A DNA stretch of 64,000 nt. Origin: Desulfobacterales bacterium. Its GTDB lineage: Bacteria; Desulfobacterota; Desulfobacteria; Desulfobacterales; JAEINQ01. Below the pieces are notes generated by a model. It had not been told where the DNA came from. It saw only the letters and a program-made list of their open reading frames with translations, and did no database searches. Of this stretch, positions 26,046-35,309 are shown piece after piece. Numbering within the stretch: the stretch's first letter is position 1; each line of letters opens with the position of its first letter. Both the position numbers and the translations under genes were made by a program. Location: NCBI GenBank assembly GCA_016342285.1, contig JAEINQ010000020.1, positions 27,294 to 91,293 of the forward strand, read 5' to 3'.

Positions 26046-27922
26046 GACTTACCTCCGGATTCCTTGAGGTAGGCAAGAACGGATGATAACCTACGGACAC
26101 CTTCCGGATCAGACTCATCGGATATGTCTTTGAGAAAATCAATATCCGCCTGAATCTCCTCCATTGTGATGCCGCGCCACAGTTCATCTTCGAGGCTATA
26201 AATGCGAAAGAACTGGCGTAACTGCGGCCAGAACCGAAGACTTCGTTTCAGGTCGTCCTGTTGTATCCACCATAGCATTTGCAGATTGTCGAAAATGTCT
26301 CGCCGGTGGTCAAGGTCGCGAAGCTGGGCGTCGGTCCATTTCCCGTAGAGTTCCACGGAATAAATACGATTGGGGTCTCGGTCAGCAAGCCGCGTCAGCA
26401 ATTCTACGACCGGCTCCCGGTCCTTACCGCCTTCTATGGTAATTTCCTCGCAAGGAAAATAAGCGTAGGTATTCGCTTCACCTACAAGAAAATCCCTGAC
26501 AGCTTCAAGATTTTTACGATCCTGATAGATTATGATAATGCGGTCTTGGCGTTCAACACCGAAGAGCCCTGCTCCGATTGCCTCAATCAGCCCGAGAATG
26601 TTCAAGGCGTCTCTGCCTGAGAAAGAAGACGATTCAATTTCCTCCCAGAATTTGTCCCAGGCAGGCTCTCCATTGTTATCAACGGGAAGATTCAGGTCAA
26701 GTGGGCTAATCTCTTGATCTTGCGCCCATTTTAGGGCGGCTTCTTCCTCCGGTGTCCGAGGCGTGTCCGCCTTCAACTTGATCGCCTCATCAATCAAAGG
26801 ATTGATAATGGACGGCCACTGAGTTGGCGTGGCAGGCTTTGGCTCGTCTTGCATGAACAGCCAATTATAATAAACTGCGTCATTGGCTCCCGTCATGGTT
26901 TGTGGATCAGTAAGCAGGCTGCCTTCAATATATCCGTCGCGCTTAACAACAGTAAACACATCCGCGGGAAAACGGCCGTAAGGTAAAATATCCTTGCTAA
27001 CTTGGTGGCGTGCCAGGTCAATTGCCGCTGTGTGGTCATTCTTGCCTTGGGTGCGTCTAAAATAGTAGGCATTGAGAAGCCTCAGGGCCTGACGGGCATT
27101 TCCGCCGGAATAATCGATGATCGAAGAAAATGCATTTTGGTAGACCGGAGCATAAGAACCAAGTCTTTTTTTTAACATCTCGACGAGCATTTCCTTGCCA
27201 ATGCCACCGATGAAGAATTTTTGTATTCCCAGTCGAAAATCCTGCTCTTGAAAGAAATGAATCGCGTTGATTTCGAAAAGCGTTTTTCTTTTCCCAAGAA
27301 AAGTCAGGGTGTCCTTGAGCGAAAAGTATTCAGATGAGCCGGGATTAAATTTATCGATACCTTCGGCAATGATAATGGGTTCTCGTGATGTAATTTCCTT
27401 TAATCGATCAAGCAGCCATCCGCATGCCTTGTGCACGATCCCAACGTTTTCACCCATAACCGAACAGACATTTCGCAATCGTCCGGCCTCCTGCAAGTTT
27501 GAAGGCCAGGATGTTGTTTTGTCTGCAAAAGAATGCCATGAGTCTGCATTAATGGACGGGAAATCGGACAGAATTATTCCACAGCCATCTGCTTGTACCC
27601 CGACGTTCAAACATGCCTGAAGGATTCGGCCAAAAAGGATCATGCAAAAGCCGCCCTCCAACGCTTCAATGGGATCGGTATCGAACGAAACGGTTATGAC
27701 GTGAGTATCAATAAGGGAACGAGAGACCTCTTTGAGAAGGGTAGTCTTCCCGGATCCAATCTGCCCCCCAAGCATAAGAGATTCCTGCGCATCATCAGCA
27801 AACCACCCCTGTAAATGAGCTGTTGTTTCAGGGTTACAGGGTACATAGAGCAGACGAAACTCCTCATCCGTTGAAAGCGCCACTCCATCATCAAGATTTA
27901 TGCCGTATTCGCGTCGTTTCAC
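26042..27922 (-). CDS. AAA+ ATPase of the SIR2-HerA operon
   Basis: A 626-residue ATPase. A Walker A (MLGGQIGSGKTTLL, about 50-63) and a Walker B-like strand (EPIIIAEGIDKF, near 186) in which the usual aspartate is replaced by alanine-glutamate are followed by a sensor-2-like SGGNARQALRLLN, as in ORC/Cdc6-type AAA+ proteins. The last 200 residues form another domain with the string LDHRRDIFDNLQMLWWI and LKRSLRFWPQLRQFF, which resembles a segment found after the NTPase of some bacterial STAND proteins; that likeness is an impression only. It begins with a GTG overlapping the HerA stop (GTGA). It could be a sensor or regulator of the SIR2-HerA pair. Confidence 0.75.
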   Translation of the reverse strand: MKRREYGINLDDGVALSTDEEFRLLYVPCNPETTAHLQGWFADDAQESLMLGGQIGSGKTTLLKEVSRSLIDTHVITVSFDTDPIEALEGGFCMILFGRILQACLNVGVQADGCGIILSDFPSINADSWHSFADKTTSWPSNLQEAGRLRNVCSVMGENVGIVHKACGWLLDRLKEITSREPIIIAEGIDKFNPGSSEYFSLKDTLTFLGKRKTLFEINAIHFFQEQDFRLGIQKFFIGGIGKEMLVEMLKKRLGSYAPVYQNAFSSIIDYSGGNARQALRLLNAYYFRRTQGKNDHTAAIDLARHQVSKDILPYGRFPADVFTVVKRDGYIEGSLLTDPQTMTGANDAVYYNWLFMQDEPKPATPTQWPSIINPLIDEAIKLKADTPRTPEEEAALKWAQDQEISPLDLNLPVDNNGEPAWDKFWEEIESSSFSGRDALNILGLIEAIGAGLFGVERQDRIIIIYQDRKNLEAVRDFLVGEANTYAYFPCEEITIEGGKDREPVVELLTRLADRDPNRIYSVELYGKWTDAQLRDLDHRRDIFDNLQMLWWIQQDDLKRSLRFWPQLRQFFRIYSLEDELWRGITMEEIQADIDFLKDISDESDPEGVRRLSSVLAYLKESGGKS

Positions 27923-29670
27923 GAAGTTTTTCTCCTCTGGCGACGCATATTTTCAGCAGCCAAGACCCAATCCGGCGAAACATCCTTGCGACTCCACTCT
28001 GTCCAGAAATCGATAGTTTCGCTTAGGGGCTCTTCATCCGGCTTGTTGATAAGGATCCTGCTGGGCAGCAGAACGGCATCGCCCACCACCAGAGCCTCCC
28101 CGATATCCAAAACGGGTAGCATTTCCATAAAACTCGCCATGCTTTCCGGCATCATGTTCTTCACAGCAGAAATATCGTTGCTGTTAGTCAGTCGCAATGC
28201 CATGACATTGTTGCACTGGCTTAAAATCGTGTCGCTTACATCGGATGGCCGTTGGCTGACAATCATCAGCGATACGCCATACTTCCGCCCTTCCTTGGCA
28301 ATTTTTTCAAAGCTGTCGACTGCCCGCTCCTGATTTGGGTTGCCCTTGTCTCTGGGCAGGTAGATATGTGCCTCATCGCACACGAGTGCGACGGGATGGC
28401 GTTTTTCATCTGGCATCCAGAACTGGAGGTAATAGATAAGACGGCCAACAATACCCAGCATTACAGGGAGGACATCGGAAGGCACTTCGGAGAAATCAAT
28501 AATTTTAATCCCCTTGTGTTTACCGGAAAAAGCAAGGAGCTGTTCAGCAAGTGAATGGAACGATTCATAGGTATGTAAAGCATTCGGTGCCTGGAAAAGA
28601 AATCCATACCGTCGATCATTGAGTTTGGTCGCGATTCTCGCCAGCAGCCGGCTGAACTGCCCGTTGAAATCGCCCTTTTTTAATCCCCTGGCGCCTTGAA
28701 CCATCTCTTCGTTCTTGTATTTGATATGATCAATCGCATCGGTGAGATTAAAGGGGACCGGACTGTCTACGGTAAAAGATTCGAGGATTTCTGTCTTGTT
28801 TTCCGCTTTGAGGCCTTTCTTCTTTTCGCTAACAACCGTATCTTGAAATACAAGCGTTTGATTATGAGCCGTAAACTCGCTGTGAACAATAAACATCGAG
28901 ATCAGTTCTTCCGCGTTCATAAGCCAATACGGCAAGTAAAGCAGTCCAGAATCGTCAGCGCCAAGATCATCCGGACCGGGAATTCGGAGATGGTGGGCGT
29001 AGCTCAACTCGCGATACTCGCCATGCAGATCAAGCACGATTAAATTAGCGGATGGCAAGCGTGCGGCACGCTCCAGAATCGTTGCCACGGTCCATGATTT
29101 TCCAGATCCCGTGCTGCCCAGGAGGGCGGCATGCCGCTGAAAGAATTTGTCACCATCCAGGTAGGCAGTCGCATCCAAATCCAGGGTGTATTTCCCGATT
29201 TCAAGGGCCTGCTCCCTATCGCCCTTCTTAACGAGAAGTCCCATAAAAGCCTTCAGGGCGTCGCCCTTCAGGGCAAAGCAATCCTGGCCGATGTCCGGCA
29301 TATCCAACAATGAGCGTGTGAATTCATGTTTGGTCTCGCGGGAATTCCAGCGCACCATTCCAACAAGCGTAACGGTTACAGCGTTTCCCGAGGGCGGGGT
29401 GAGATCATTGTCGCCGGGTTTCTCTTTCTCATCTTCGGTGTTTGTTGTGTCTGCTGTAACGATTTGGCGCACGATTCTGTCCACCATGCCAATCAGCCAG
29501 TCGTCGGCAGTCCCCTTTTTCAGCGTAACCAGTTTCCCGATACTTGCACGCTGCAGGTGTTCGTCTTCAGCGTTAACCATCACGCGCCGTGTATCCACCT
29601 GCAATACAGATCCAAGGTAAGCTGGATCGTTCTTAACATCATCACCATATTTGAATTCAAAGATGGGCAT
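27919..29670 (-). CDS. HerA-type ATPase (DUF87) of a SIR2-HerA defence system
   Basis: A 583-residue ATPase. The N-terminal 150 residues are compatible with a HAS-barrel; the motor follows with Walker A LLGSTGSGKSWTVAT (184-198), Walker B VALVCDEAHIYLPRD and the sensor region IAKEGRKYGVSLMIVSQRPSDV. HerA proteins form hexameric DNA translocases; paired with SIR2 proteins they form an anti-phage complex that depletes NAD. It starts two bases after the SIR2 stop, with GGGAGG inside the SIR2 gene as ribosome binding site. Confidence 0.9.
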   Translation of the reverse strand: MPIFEFKYGDDVKNDPAYLGSVLQVDTRRVMVNAEDEHLQRASIGKLVTLKKGTADDWLIGMVDRIVRQIVTADTTNTEDEKEKPGDNDLTPPSGNAVTVTLVGMVRWNSRETKHEFTRSLLDMPDIGQDCFALKGDALKAFMGLLVKKGDREQALEIGKYTLDLDATAYLDGDKFFQRHAALLGSTGSGKSWTVATILERAARLPSANLIVLDLHGEYRELSYAHHLRIPGPDDLGADDSGLLYLPYWLMNAEELISMFIVHSEFTAHNQTLVFQDTVVSEKKKGLKAENKTEILESFTVDSPVPFNLTDAIDHIKYKNEEMVQGARGLKKGDFNGQFSRLLARIATKLNDRRYGFLFQAPNALHTYESFHSLAEQLLAFSGKHKGIKIIDFSEVPSDVLPVMLGIVGRLIYYLQFWMPDEKRHPVALVCDEAHIYLPRDKGNPNQERAVDSFEKIAKEGRKYGVSLMIVSQRPSDVSDTILSQCNNVMALRLTNSNDISAVKNMMPESMASFMEMLPVLDIGEALVVGDAVLLPSRILINKPDEEPLSETIDFWTEWSRKDVSPDWVLAAENMRRQRRKTS

Positions 29671-29672
29671 AT

Positions 29673-30782
29673 TCAGCCTCCCAGTATCTGTTTTGCAAAC
29701 ACATCACTCTGCCAAAGGGCAACCTCGCCAAACTCCCCGCTTAGTCCTTTATTGCCGTTGGCAAAATGTGTTCCTGATGGATTTGTCCTGTCGTTAGTCT
29801 GATTTTGTACCCCTGTTATAACCCACACGTCTTTTCCTCTGGACACCAATTTGTTCAACTCCTCTGAGGGGTCCAGAGTCAACACAATAAGAGGGCACTT
29901 GTGGGTACGAACGCGTTCCAGTATTTTCTGATGGATGTGTTTATCCCTGAACCCATAGCCAATCACAAAAAAGGCAGAGGCCTTGCCTATAGCTTGCTCG
30001 GCCTCGCCAAACAGACGACTATGAAAATTGAGCACTTCCTGAGTTTTTGTATCTCCGGGAGGCGCTATTACCGGAGTGTAATCTGACGGGCAGCCCGCTG
30101 TCCAGATATCGTTCTCGACAAAATCTCCGTCGGAATTGCAGCGAAAGAGGTTTATCGACCCGTGTACCTTCATAAGCTCAACGCATGGTATATGATTGAT
30201 TGTATCTCTTCGTTTTCCCCCCATAGTAACCGTGTTTAATCGACAGAGCCGTTGCCTGGTCTTTGACCAATTCTGGCGCCTGATGATGCCGCCGTGATAC
30301 CCCGTGATGTATGGGATATTTGCCTTTGAACAGGCATATTCAATGAGCATGTCGTAATTCGGCGTTACGACGGGCAAACGAGGCCAGGTTGGGGAAAGGC
30401 CCCGGACTAAATGTTGCAGCAATAACTCCCCAACCCATGACTTATTACCGGTCAGAACATCGTCTCTCGATGCTGCATCTTTTTGAGCAACAAAAGCCGC
30501 AGTGTGCCTGGAAATCTCATTTTGGAGAGATTCTGTCGGATTTATTTCCGTGAGAGCTGTCTCAAGGTCAACATCCCTTCTCAATTTTTCGGCAATGGGT
30601 TCCCAGCCATCAGTATCTTGGGGAATAGACGCCAAAAGATGGTCCTTTAATGCCCCCATTCCCAATTCAGTATCCATTGCAACCGATGCGCCAGTGCCGA
30701 CAAGCAGGAGCCAACGGCGCTGCTCACGCATGACCGCAAGCAACGATTCTTTAATGTTTTTTAGCTTGTCAACGTTTTTCAT
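29673..30782 (-). CDS. SIR2-like NADase of a SIR2-HerA defence system
   Basis: A 369-residue protein with the SIR2_2-type fold: LLLVGTGASVAMD (24-36, the NAD-binding glycine-alanine-serine loop), VVTPNYDMLIEYA (138-150, with the key asparagine and aspartate), LMKVHGSINLF (203-213, catalytic histidine) and FFVIGYGFRDKHIHQKIL (271-288). These are the residues needed for NAD hydrolysis. The start at 30782 (MKNVDKL) was preferred to an in-frame ATG 39 bases upstream, though neither has a strong ribosome binding site. First gene of a four-gene coupled operon; likely the effector. Confidence 0.88.
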   Translation of the reverse strand: MKNVDKLKNIKESLLAVMREQRRWLLLVGTGASVAMDTELGMGALKDHLLASIPQDTDGWEPIAEKLRRDVDLETALTEINPTESLQNEISRHTAAFVAQKDAASRDDVLTGNKSWVGELLLQHLVRGLSPTWPRLPVVTPNYDMLIEYACSKANIPYITGYHGGIIRRQNWSKTRQRLCRLNTVTMGGKRRDTINHIPCVELMKVHGSINLFRCNSDGDFVENDIWTAGCPSDYTPVIAPPGDTKTQEVLNFHSRLFGEAEQAIGKASAFFVIGYGFRDKHIHQKILERVRTHKCPLIVLTLDPSEELNKLVSRGKDVWVITGVQNQTNDRTNPSGTHFANGNKGLSGEFGEVALWQSDVFAKQILGG

Positions 30783-31287
30783 ATGATATCTCGATAAATG
30801 GAAAAAAGAACCAAGGCTCACCAGTTAACAAAATAGCTGGGATGTTGACTCTCGCCCCCTAAGCTCCTACCCAAATTTAAATATGGTCTGCACTCTCATT
30901 CCAGTTGGTTACGTATAGATTGCAAATATCATAAATCAAGTGACTTTTCAAATTGTTACAGATTATTGGATCTATCTTGCCCGCTTCAATAAGCAGAGCG
31001 TGGATCAAATAAGGCCGACATCCGACTCAATTGAGCATATCGTCATCATTTCCGACATGATGTAATTAGCAACGCCTTTTGTTTTACTTTCGCAACCAAT
31101 CAGTCAGTACAACCGGTCTGACATTGAAGGTTTGTGGGTGTCGGGGGAATCGTTGAAGCGGAGGATGAAGTTTGATTCCAGAAAGTTTCAGGCTCTAATT
31201 TGCCGATTACCGCAGCCTCAAGGACCGCGGGTGCATGCAGCACCGATGCCTCATCTCTGCCCGAAAGTCCTGACCGGGCCGACGAGA
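30783..31287. other. Gap inside the defence-like island, no gene seen
   Basis: About 500 bases with no coding frame and no repeat that I can match. It must hold the promoter of the SIR2-HerA operon; no unambiguous -35/-10 pair was found. Confidence 0.5.
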
Positions 31288-32559
31288 TTAACGTAACATG
31301 CTCCCGTTCTCGGTCTTGCCTGCTACGAGGATCTGATCCAGGTCCTTAGGCCAGAGCATCTCGCGCCTTCCCTTTTTGTTCTTAAAGTTCATACCCAGTG
31401 CATAGCCATATCCGTAGCTGTTGTAGAGAGCAATGGCCCGTTGCTCCTCCCGGATGGTACGACAACGCCGAATGGCATAGTAAAGCATCATTTTGGCCGC
31501 GTTTCGTCCGGCTTCGGCCGGTGTCATCTCCTCCCAACCACTCGGCACGGATTCTGCGTAAATGACCTCACCGATCTTCTTCATGTACCAGAAGGTCATT
31601 TCGTAGCTAGCCTCGGCGATCGCCTCTTTGGACCATTTCAAGGTAATGCGCCACTCATTATCCGTGATTTGGACGATCTCGTCGTTCATTCGCAGAGGCT
31701 CACGCCGGTCCACATGAAGGCAATTGCCACCTTCGGTTTCCTCGTACCGGAACGAGCGCCGCAACTTCCAGTCACTTGGTAAAACCGAAACGCGTACGAC
31801 CCGCCGGCCCTTCCCGCAGCCCACGGTGACCTTCTCTGCGGGATAATCAAAACCGTTTACCCGCAGCCCACGCTTTGCTCGCTGAACATGCTGGTCGAGT
31901 TGCTTGCGTAGACGGCTTTTTGATTGGATATATGACTTAACCTCCGTCACGCCTGCCACGACAATATTTGAAGCAGCCTCCGGGCTGTGTTCTTCGATCA
32001 GGACATACATATCGGCGCCCTTGAGAATGCCTTTTCCCTTTGCCCGCTGGACGCCCACGATATCACCCATGTGTAGTCGTGCGTTTGCGGGTAGTTCTCG
32101 TTTTTGTTGTAACAGCTTCAGCAACTGCAAGCAGGCTTTTGACGCAAGCAATTCCGTGACTGCACCTTTGAAACAGTTGACCATGTGCGAGTAGATGAAT
32201 GTAATGGCAGAGGCGCACTCAGCGTCAGAGAGACGCTGGCCGACCAACTCCTTCGGGATTTCCCCAACATCCTCGTACGGGCCTTTCAACAAGAATTCCT
32301 GGAACAGCCGGCCCCGAGGGTGTGACTCAATGTCTCGAATGGAAGCAGAGAGCGCTTGTCGAAAAATAGAAAGCGGTGTTGTTCCGTTTGAAAATACCGC
32401 CCCGCCTGTCAATGTAAACTGCAACGAAGATTCAATGTCTGTGCCAAGATCGGAGTCTACTAAATCAAAACCGGCAGAGTCGACAAGCGATCCTGAAGCA
32501 GCCGTTGGCGTTGTTTGAGAAGCAAGGATCCGGCATTTGCGACTTGATTTATAGTGCAT
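31288..32559 (-). CDS. Unknown protein with a possible PD-(D/E)XK nuclease core
   Basis: A 423-residue soluble protein, family not recognised. The middle part, GADMYVLIEEH (D183) followed about 20 residues later by VAGVTEVKSYIQSKSRL (E206-V-K208), has the spacing and flanking strands of a PD-(D/E)XK active site. The C-terminal half ends in a motif-rich stretch (ALYNSYGYGYALGMNFKN) that I cannot place. It lies 500 bases upstream of the SIR2-HerA operon in the same direction and could be an accessory or independent defence gene. The nuclease reading is inferred from the motif alone. Confidence 0.65.
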   Translation of the reverse strand: MHYKSSRKCRILASQTTPTAASGSLVDSAGFDLVDSDLGTDIESSLQFTLTGGAVFSNGTTPLSIFRQALSASIRDIESHPRGRLFQEFLLKGPYEDVGEIPKELVGQRLSDAECASAITFIYSHMVNCFKGAVTELLASKACLQLLKLLQQKRELPANARLHMGDIVGVQRAKGKGILKGADMYVLIEEHSPEAASNIVVAGVTEVKSYIQSKSRLRKQLDQHVQRAKRGLRVNGFDYPAEKVTVGCGKGRRVVRVSVLPSDWKLRRSFRYEETEGGNCLHVDRREPLRMNDEIVQITDNEWRITLKWSKEAIAEASYEMTFWYMKKIGEVIYAESVPSGWEEMTPAEAGRNAAKMMLYYAIRRCRTIREEQRAIALYNSYGYGYALGMNFKNKKGRREMLWPKDLDQILVAGKTENGSMLR

Positions 32560-32682
32560 TATTGATCGCCTTGGCGCCTAAAGAAAAGCTGACTTTCAAG
32601 AGACAATAAGGGCCTCGAACAACAGACTGCGAACTGTGGCGCCCTGCCCCCCTTTTTTTGGTTTTCCCGCACACTTGATCGT

Positions 32683-33558
32683 TTAACGACGGCTGTCACA
32701 CCGCTTCATCCATGCCCGCCCTGCCATCTTGTAGGCTTCCACAGTCGACGGCACCTCTACGGTAAAGTCATCGTAAAGTGAGCGACCATGCTCGTCAACG
32801 CACTGTCTCGCAAAAGTTGGCAGGTCGGTGACGATACCGTCCGTCCCGTGGGTTGCTGCGTATGGATTCGGATCGAGCACGACCTTCGAACCGTTGCTGA
32901 CAACATAGCCGATATTTGTTCCGGCCATGATCGACTTCATGTCTTCAGCCAACAGCCACACCTGTCCGTTCAGCTTGACCTCAAGCTTTAAACGTTTGTC
33001 GGGGTTGACATATAACCGGTGCAAGCCGGTGATGTCGATATAGCGGATTGAACTTATCCGTGGCTTGCGGTTCGCGTAGAATCGTTTGGTTGGTTGGCCA
33101 CGCTGGCCAACGGCAGCATCAATTTCATCAATGTTCTTCGACAGGGTCCGAGATATCTGGCCATATTCCGCTGGGGTGAAGACCTTGGGATTCACAAATA
33201 CCGGCCACGGATCACTCTGAACGCCGCCGCGAAAGTGCTGGTAGTGTTCCTCGGGTGTGGGGTCGCGGTAGAGGATGAAATTTTTCTTCAGCACGCATAC
33301 CAACCGATCTCTCCGGTCTGTTCGGTAACGCAGTTCCAGGGTAACCGTATCGATGCTGAATCCTGGAACGAAAATCTCGTGCAGCACAAGATGGCCCCTG
33401 CCGCACGGCAGATCAAACACATCCTGCTTTGTGCTTGACGGGCAACCGATCGTTGCCATGGTCAGTAACAACAAACAAATCAATCTGAAAAACCCGTTTT
33501 GGGTGCGTTTGCACCTCTTTTTTACGGCATCCCATGCGTTCAATCGGCATATGGGCAT
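32683..33558 (-). CDS. Putative lipoprotein of unknown function
   Basis: About 291 residues. A hydrophobic stretch ending in LLTMATIGC near residue 39 fits a lipoprotein signal with the lipid-bearing cysteine, but the 20 basic residues before it are long for a signal peptide, and an internal start (for example at a valine or leucine codon nearer the hydrophobic core) is possible. The rest is a soluble, beta-rich-looking domain without known motifs. Confidence 0.6.
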   Translation of the reverse strand: MPICRLNAWDAVKKRCKRTQNGFFRLICLLLLTMATIGCPSSTKQDVFDLPCGRGHLVLHEIFVPGFSIDTVTLELRYRTDRRDRLVCVLKKNFILYRDPTPEEHYQHFRGGVQSDPWPVFVNPKVFTPAEYGQISRTLSKNIDEIDAAVGQRGQPTKRFYANRKPRISSIRYIDITGLHRLYVNPDKRLKLEVKLNGQVWLLAEDMKSIMAGTNIGYVVSNGSKVVLDPNPYAATHGTDGIVTDLPTFARQCVDEHGRSLYDDFTVEVPSTVEAYKMAGRAWMKRCDSRR

Positions 33559-33606
33559 AGCTCTTCCCTTGTCGGTTCCTTAGTGTAAATCGGTCTCATC
33601 CCTTTT

Positions 33607-34641
33607 TCATCCCGACATCCACATGCCGAAACGGAACCGCCATACCAGGGCGGGCAACCCTGTTGTTGCGGAAAAAACGATAACGGCGGCGGCGATGCCG
33701 ATCATGGCCCGGCGCTGGCGTTTTGCCGCCCAGGGGGCGACCTCTGGAAATTTTTGACCCGCCGATGCCGCGACCCATGCCGCGGTTCCCTCCATCAACA
33801 CGACTCCCCAGGCGCCAAAGACCAGCCACCCAACCCGTTGATGTTCGGGCAGAAACAGGCACCAGAGGCAATGGTGGTAAAGCACCTCGTAATAATAGGC
33901 CGCCAGGATTCGACTGGTGACGGTCAGGGCCGCCACCGACCAGATCGGAACCATCACCACCAGTGCCATATTACGCCAGGGCCGGATACCATCAGGTCGA
34001 ACCCCTGCGTGTAAGCCGATCGCTACCAGGACGAGGCTGGCCGCAGCCCATGCCCCGATCAACACGGTGTCTGGAATGAGCGGTTCGTGAGCGCCCGGGG
34101 CAGCCAGTGCGGCATCGTAGACCGCCGTACAGCAGGAGACCGGGGTGTGGGGATCGAGATGCCAGATCGCGCTGGCGGTGACCCAAAAGGCCACGGCCGC
34201 CAGGGGCGTCAACACCAGCCACCAGCGAAATAGGAGATCGGTCATGGGTCCCAGGGGATGGCGGCTGTTGATCCGGTCAAGCACCAGCCAGCCGCCCATG
34301 CCTAGGAGCAGCAGCAGGCGGAGGATCAGGGTCTGGGTGCCGGAACGGCCCATGGCCTGAAGCACCCCGGTGCCGCACATGGCGCCGGGGACCAGGCTGG
34401 GCATCACTTCGGCGGTGGCAGCCACCAGCACAATGGTGGCGAGCATCCATATTGCCAGTGCCATGCGGCAGCATACCCCTGCCGATTCTGTTTGTCCCTC
34501 CAGGGTGAGTTGGGCAGCGGTGCCGGTTTCCGGTGACCATCGCAAGGCCACGGCCACGGCCGTGCGGGCGGCTCCCAAAACCAGAAGCAGGCCCAGGGCG
34601 TCCATGACCAGGGCCCCGAATAGGAGCGGATGAAGGATCAC
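33607..34641 (-). CDS. Polytopic membrane protein of the NosL/ABC operon
   Basis: A 344-residue protein with about nine hydrophobic segments, family not recognised. Paired cysteines (GVCCRMA, PVSCCTAVYD, and HHCLWCLF near a tyrosine- and histidine-rich loop) could bind a metal. It begins with GTG overlapping the ABC ATPase stop (GTGA) and is the last gene of a five-gene coupled operon. A role in handling copper or in maturing an extracytoplasmic metalloprotein is inferred from NosL. Confidence 0.6.
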   Translation of the reverse strand: MILHPLLFGALVMDALGLLLVLGAARTAVAVALRWSPETGTAAQLTLEGQTESAGVCCRMALAIWMLATIVLVAATAEVMPSLVPGAMCGTGVLQAMGRSGTQTLILRLLLLLGMGGWLVLDRINSRHPLGPMTDLLFRWWLVLTPLAAVAFWVTASAIWHLDPHTPVSCCTAVYDAALAAPGAHEPLIPDTVLIGAWAAASLVLVAIGLHAGVRPDGIRPWRNMALVVMVPIWSVAALTVTSRILAAYYYEVLYHHCLWCLFLPEHQRVGWLVFGAWGVVLMEGTAAWVAASAGQKFPEVAPWAAKRQRRAMIGIAAAVIVFSATTGLPALVWRFRFGMWMSG

Positions 34642-35309
34642 GTGGCCATCTCCAAATGCCCATTGCAGAGGCGATACCGGTCGGCGGCAAACCCGGGACC
34701 GCGCAGCCTCGGATCATGGGCGGCAACAATGACCGTGGCCCCGGCCGAAGCGGCCGACGCCAGGGCCGCTGTCACCGTTACGACTCCCTGGTCATCCTGG
34801 TGGGCCGTGGGTTCGTCGGCGATGACCACCGACGGGTCGGCCGCCAATGCCCTTGCCAGAGCCACCCTCTGCCGCTGTCCGCCGGATAGGGCATCAACGG
34901 ATTCGCCGGCCAGGGCCGTTATGCCGAGTCGCTCCAGAGCCAAAAGGCTTTGCTTTCGAAGGGCCGACACCCCCATTGCCCGGGGGATCAGGGGGAGCAT
35001 GACATTTTCCAGAACGCTCAGCCCGGAGAGCAGGGCCGGATGCTGAAAGGCGATGCCGACCCGGCGACGCCACCGGTCCAGGTGAGGGGTCCGCCATCGG
35101 GATATGTTTTTTTCCCCTGCTGCGATTTCTCCGGTGCTGGGGCGGTGAATACCTGCCAACAAAAGGAGCAGAGAGGTTTTGCCTGCGCCGGTGGGCCCCA
35201 TGATCAGGGCGATGCGGCCCGGGTGGAACGTGACCGTGATGTCGGTCAGCACGGCAGGGCTTTGGGGGCGGGCAAAGGTCAGATTGCGACATTGAATCGG
35301 TTCAGGCAT
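34638..35309 (-). CDS. LolD/MacB-type ABC transporter ATPase
   Basis: A 223-residue ABC ATPase with Walker A MGPTGAGKTSLLLL, Q-loop region RRVGIAFQHPALL, signature DALSGGQRQRVALARAL and Walker B SVVIADEPTAHQDD. The type serves FtsX-fold permeases. It overlaps the permease gene by eight bases and the next gene by four. Confidence 0.9.
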   Translation of the reverse strand: MPEPIQCRNLTFARPQSPAVLTDITVTFHPGRIALIMGPTGAGKTSLLLLLAGIHRPSTGEIAAGEKNISRWRTPHLDRWRRRVGIAFQHPALLSGLSVLENVMLPLIPRAMGVSALRKQSLLALERLGITALAGESVDALSGGQRQRVALARALAADPSVVIADEPTAHQDDQGVVTVTAALASAASAGATVIVAAHDPRLRGPGFAADRYRLCNGHLEMAT

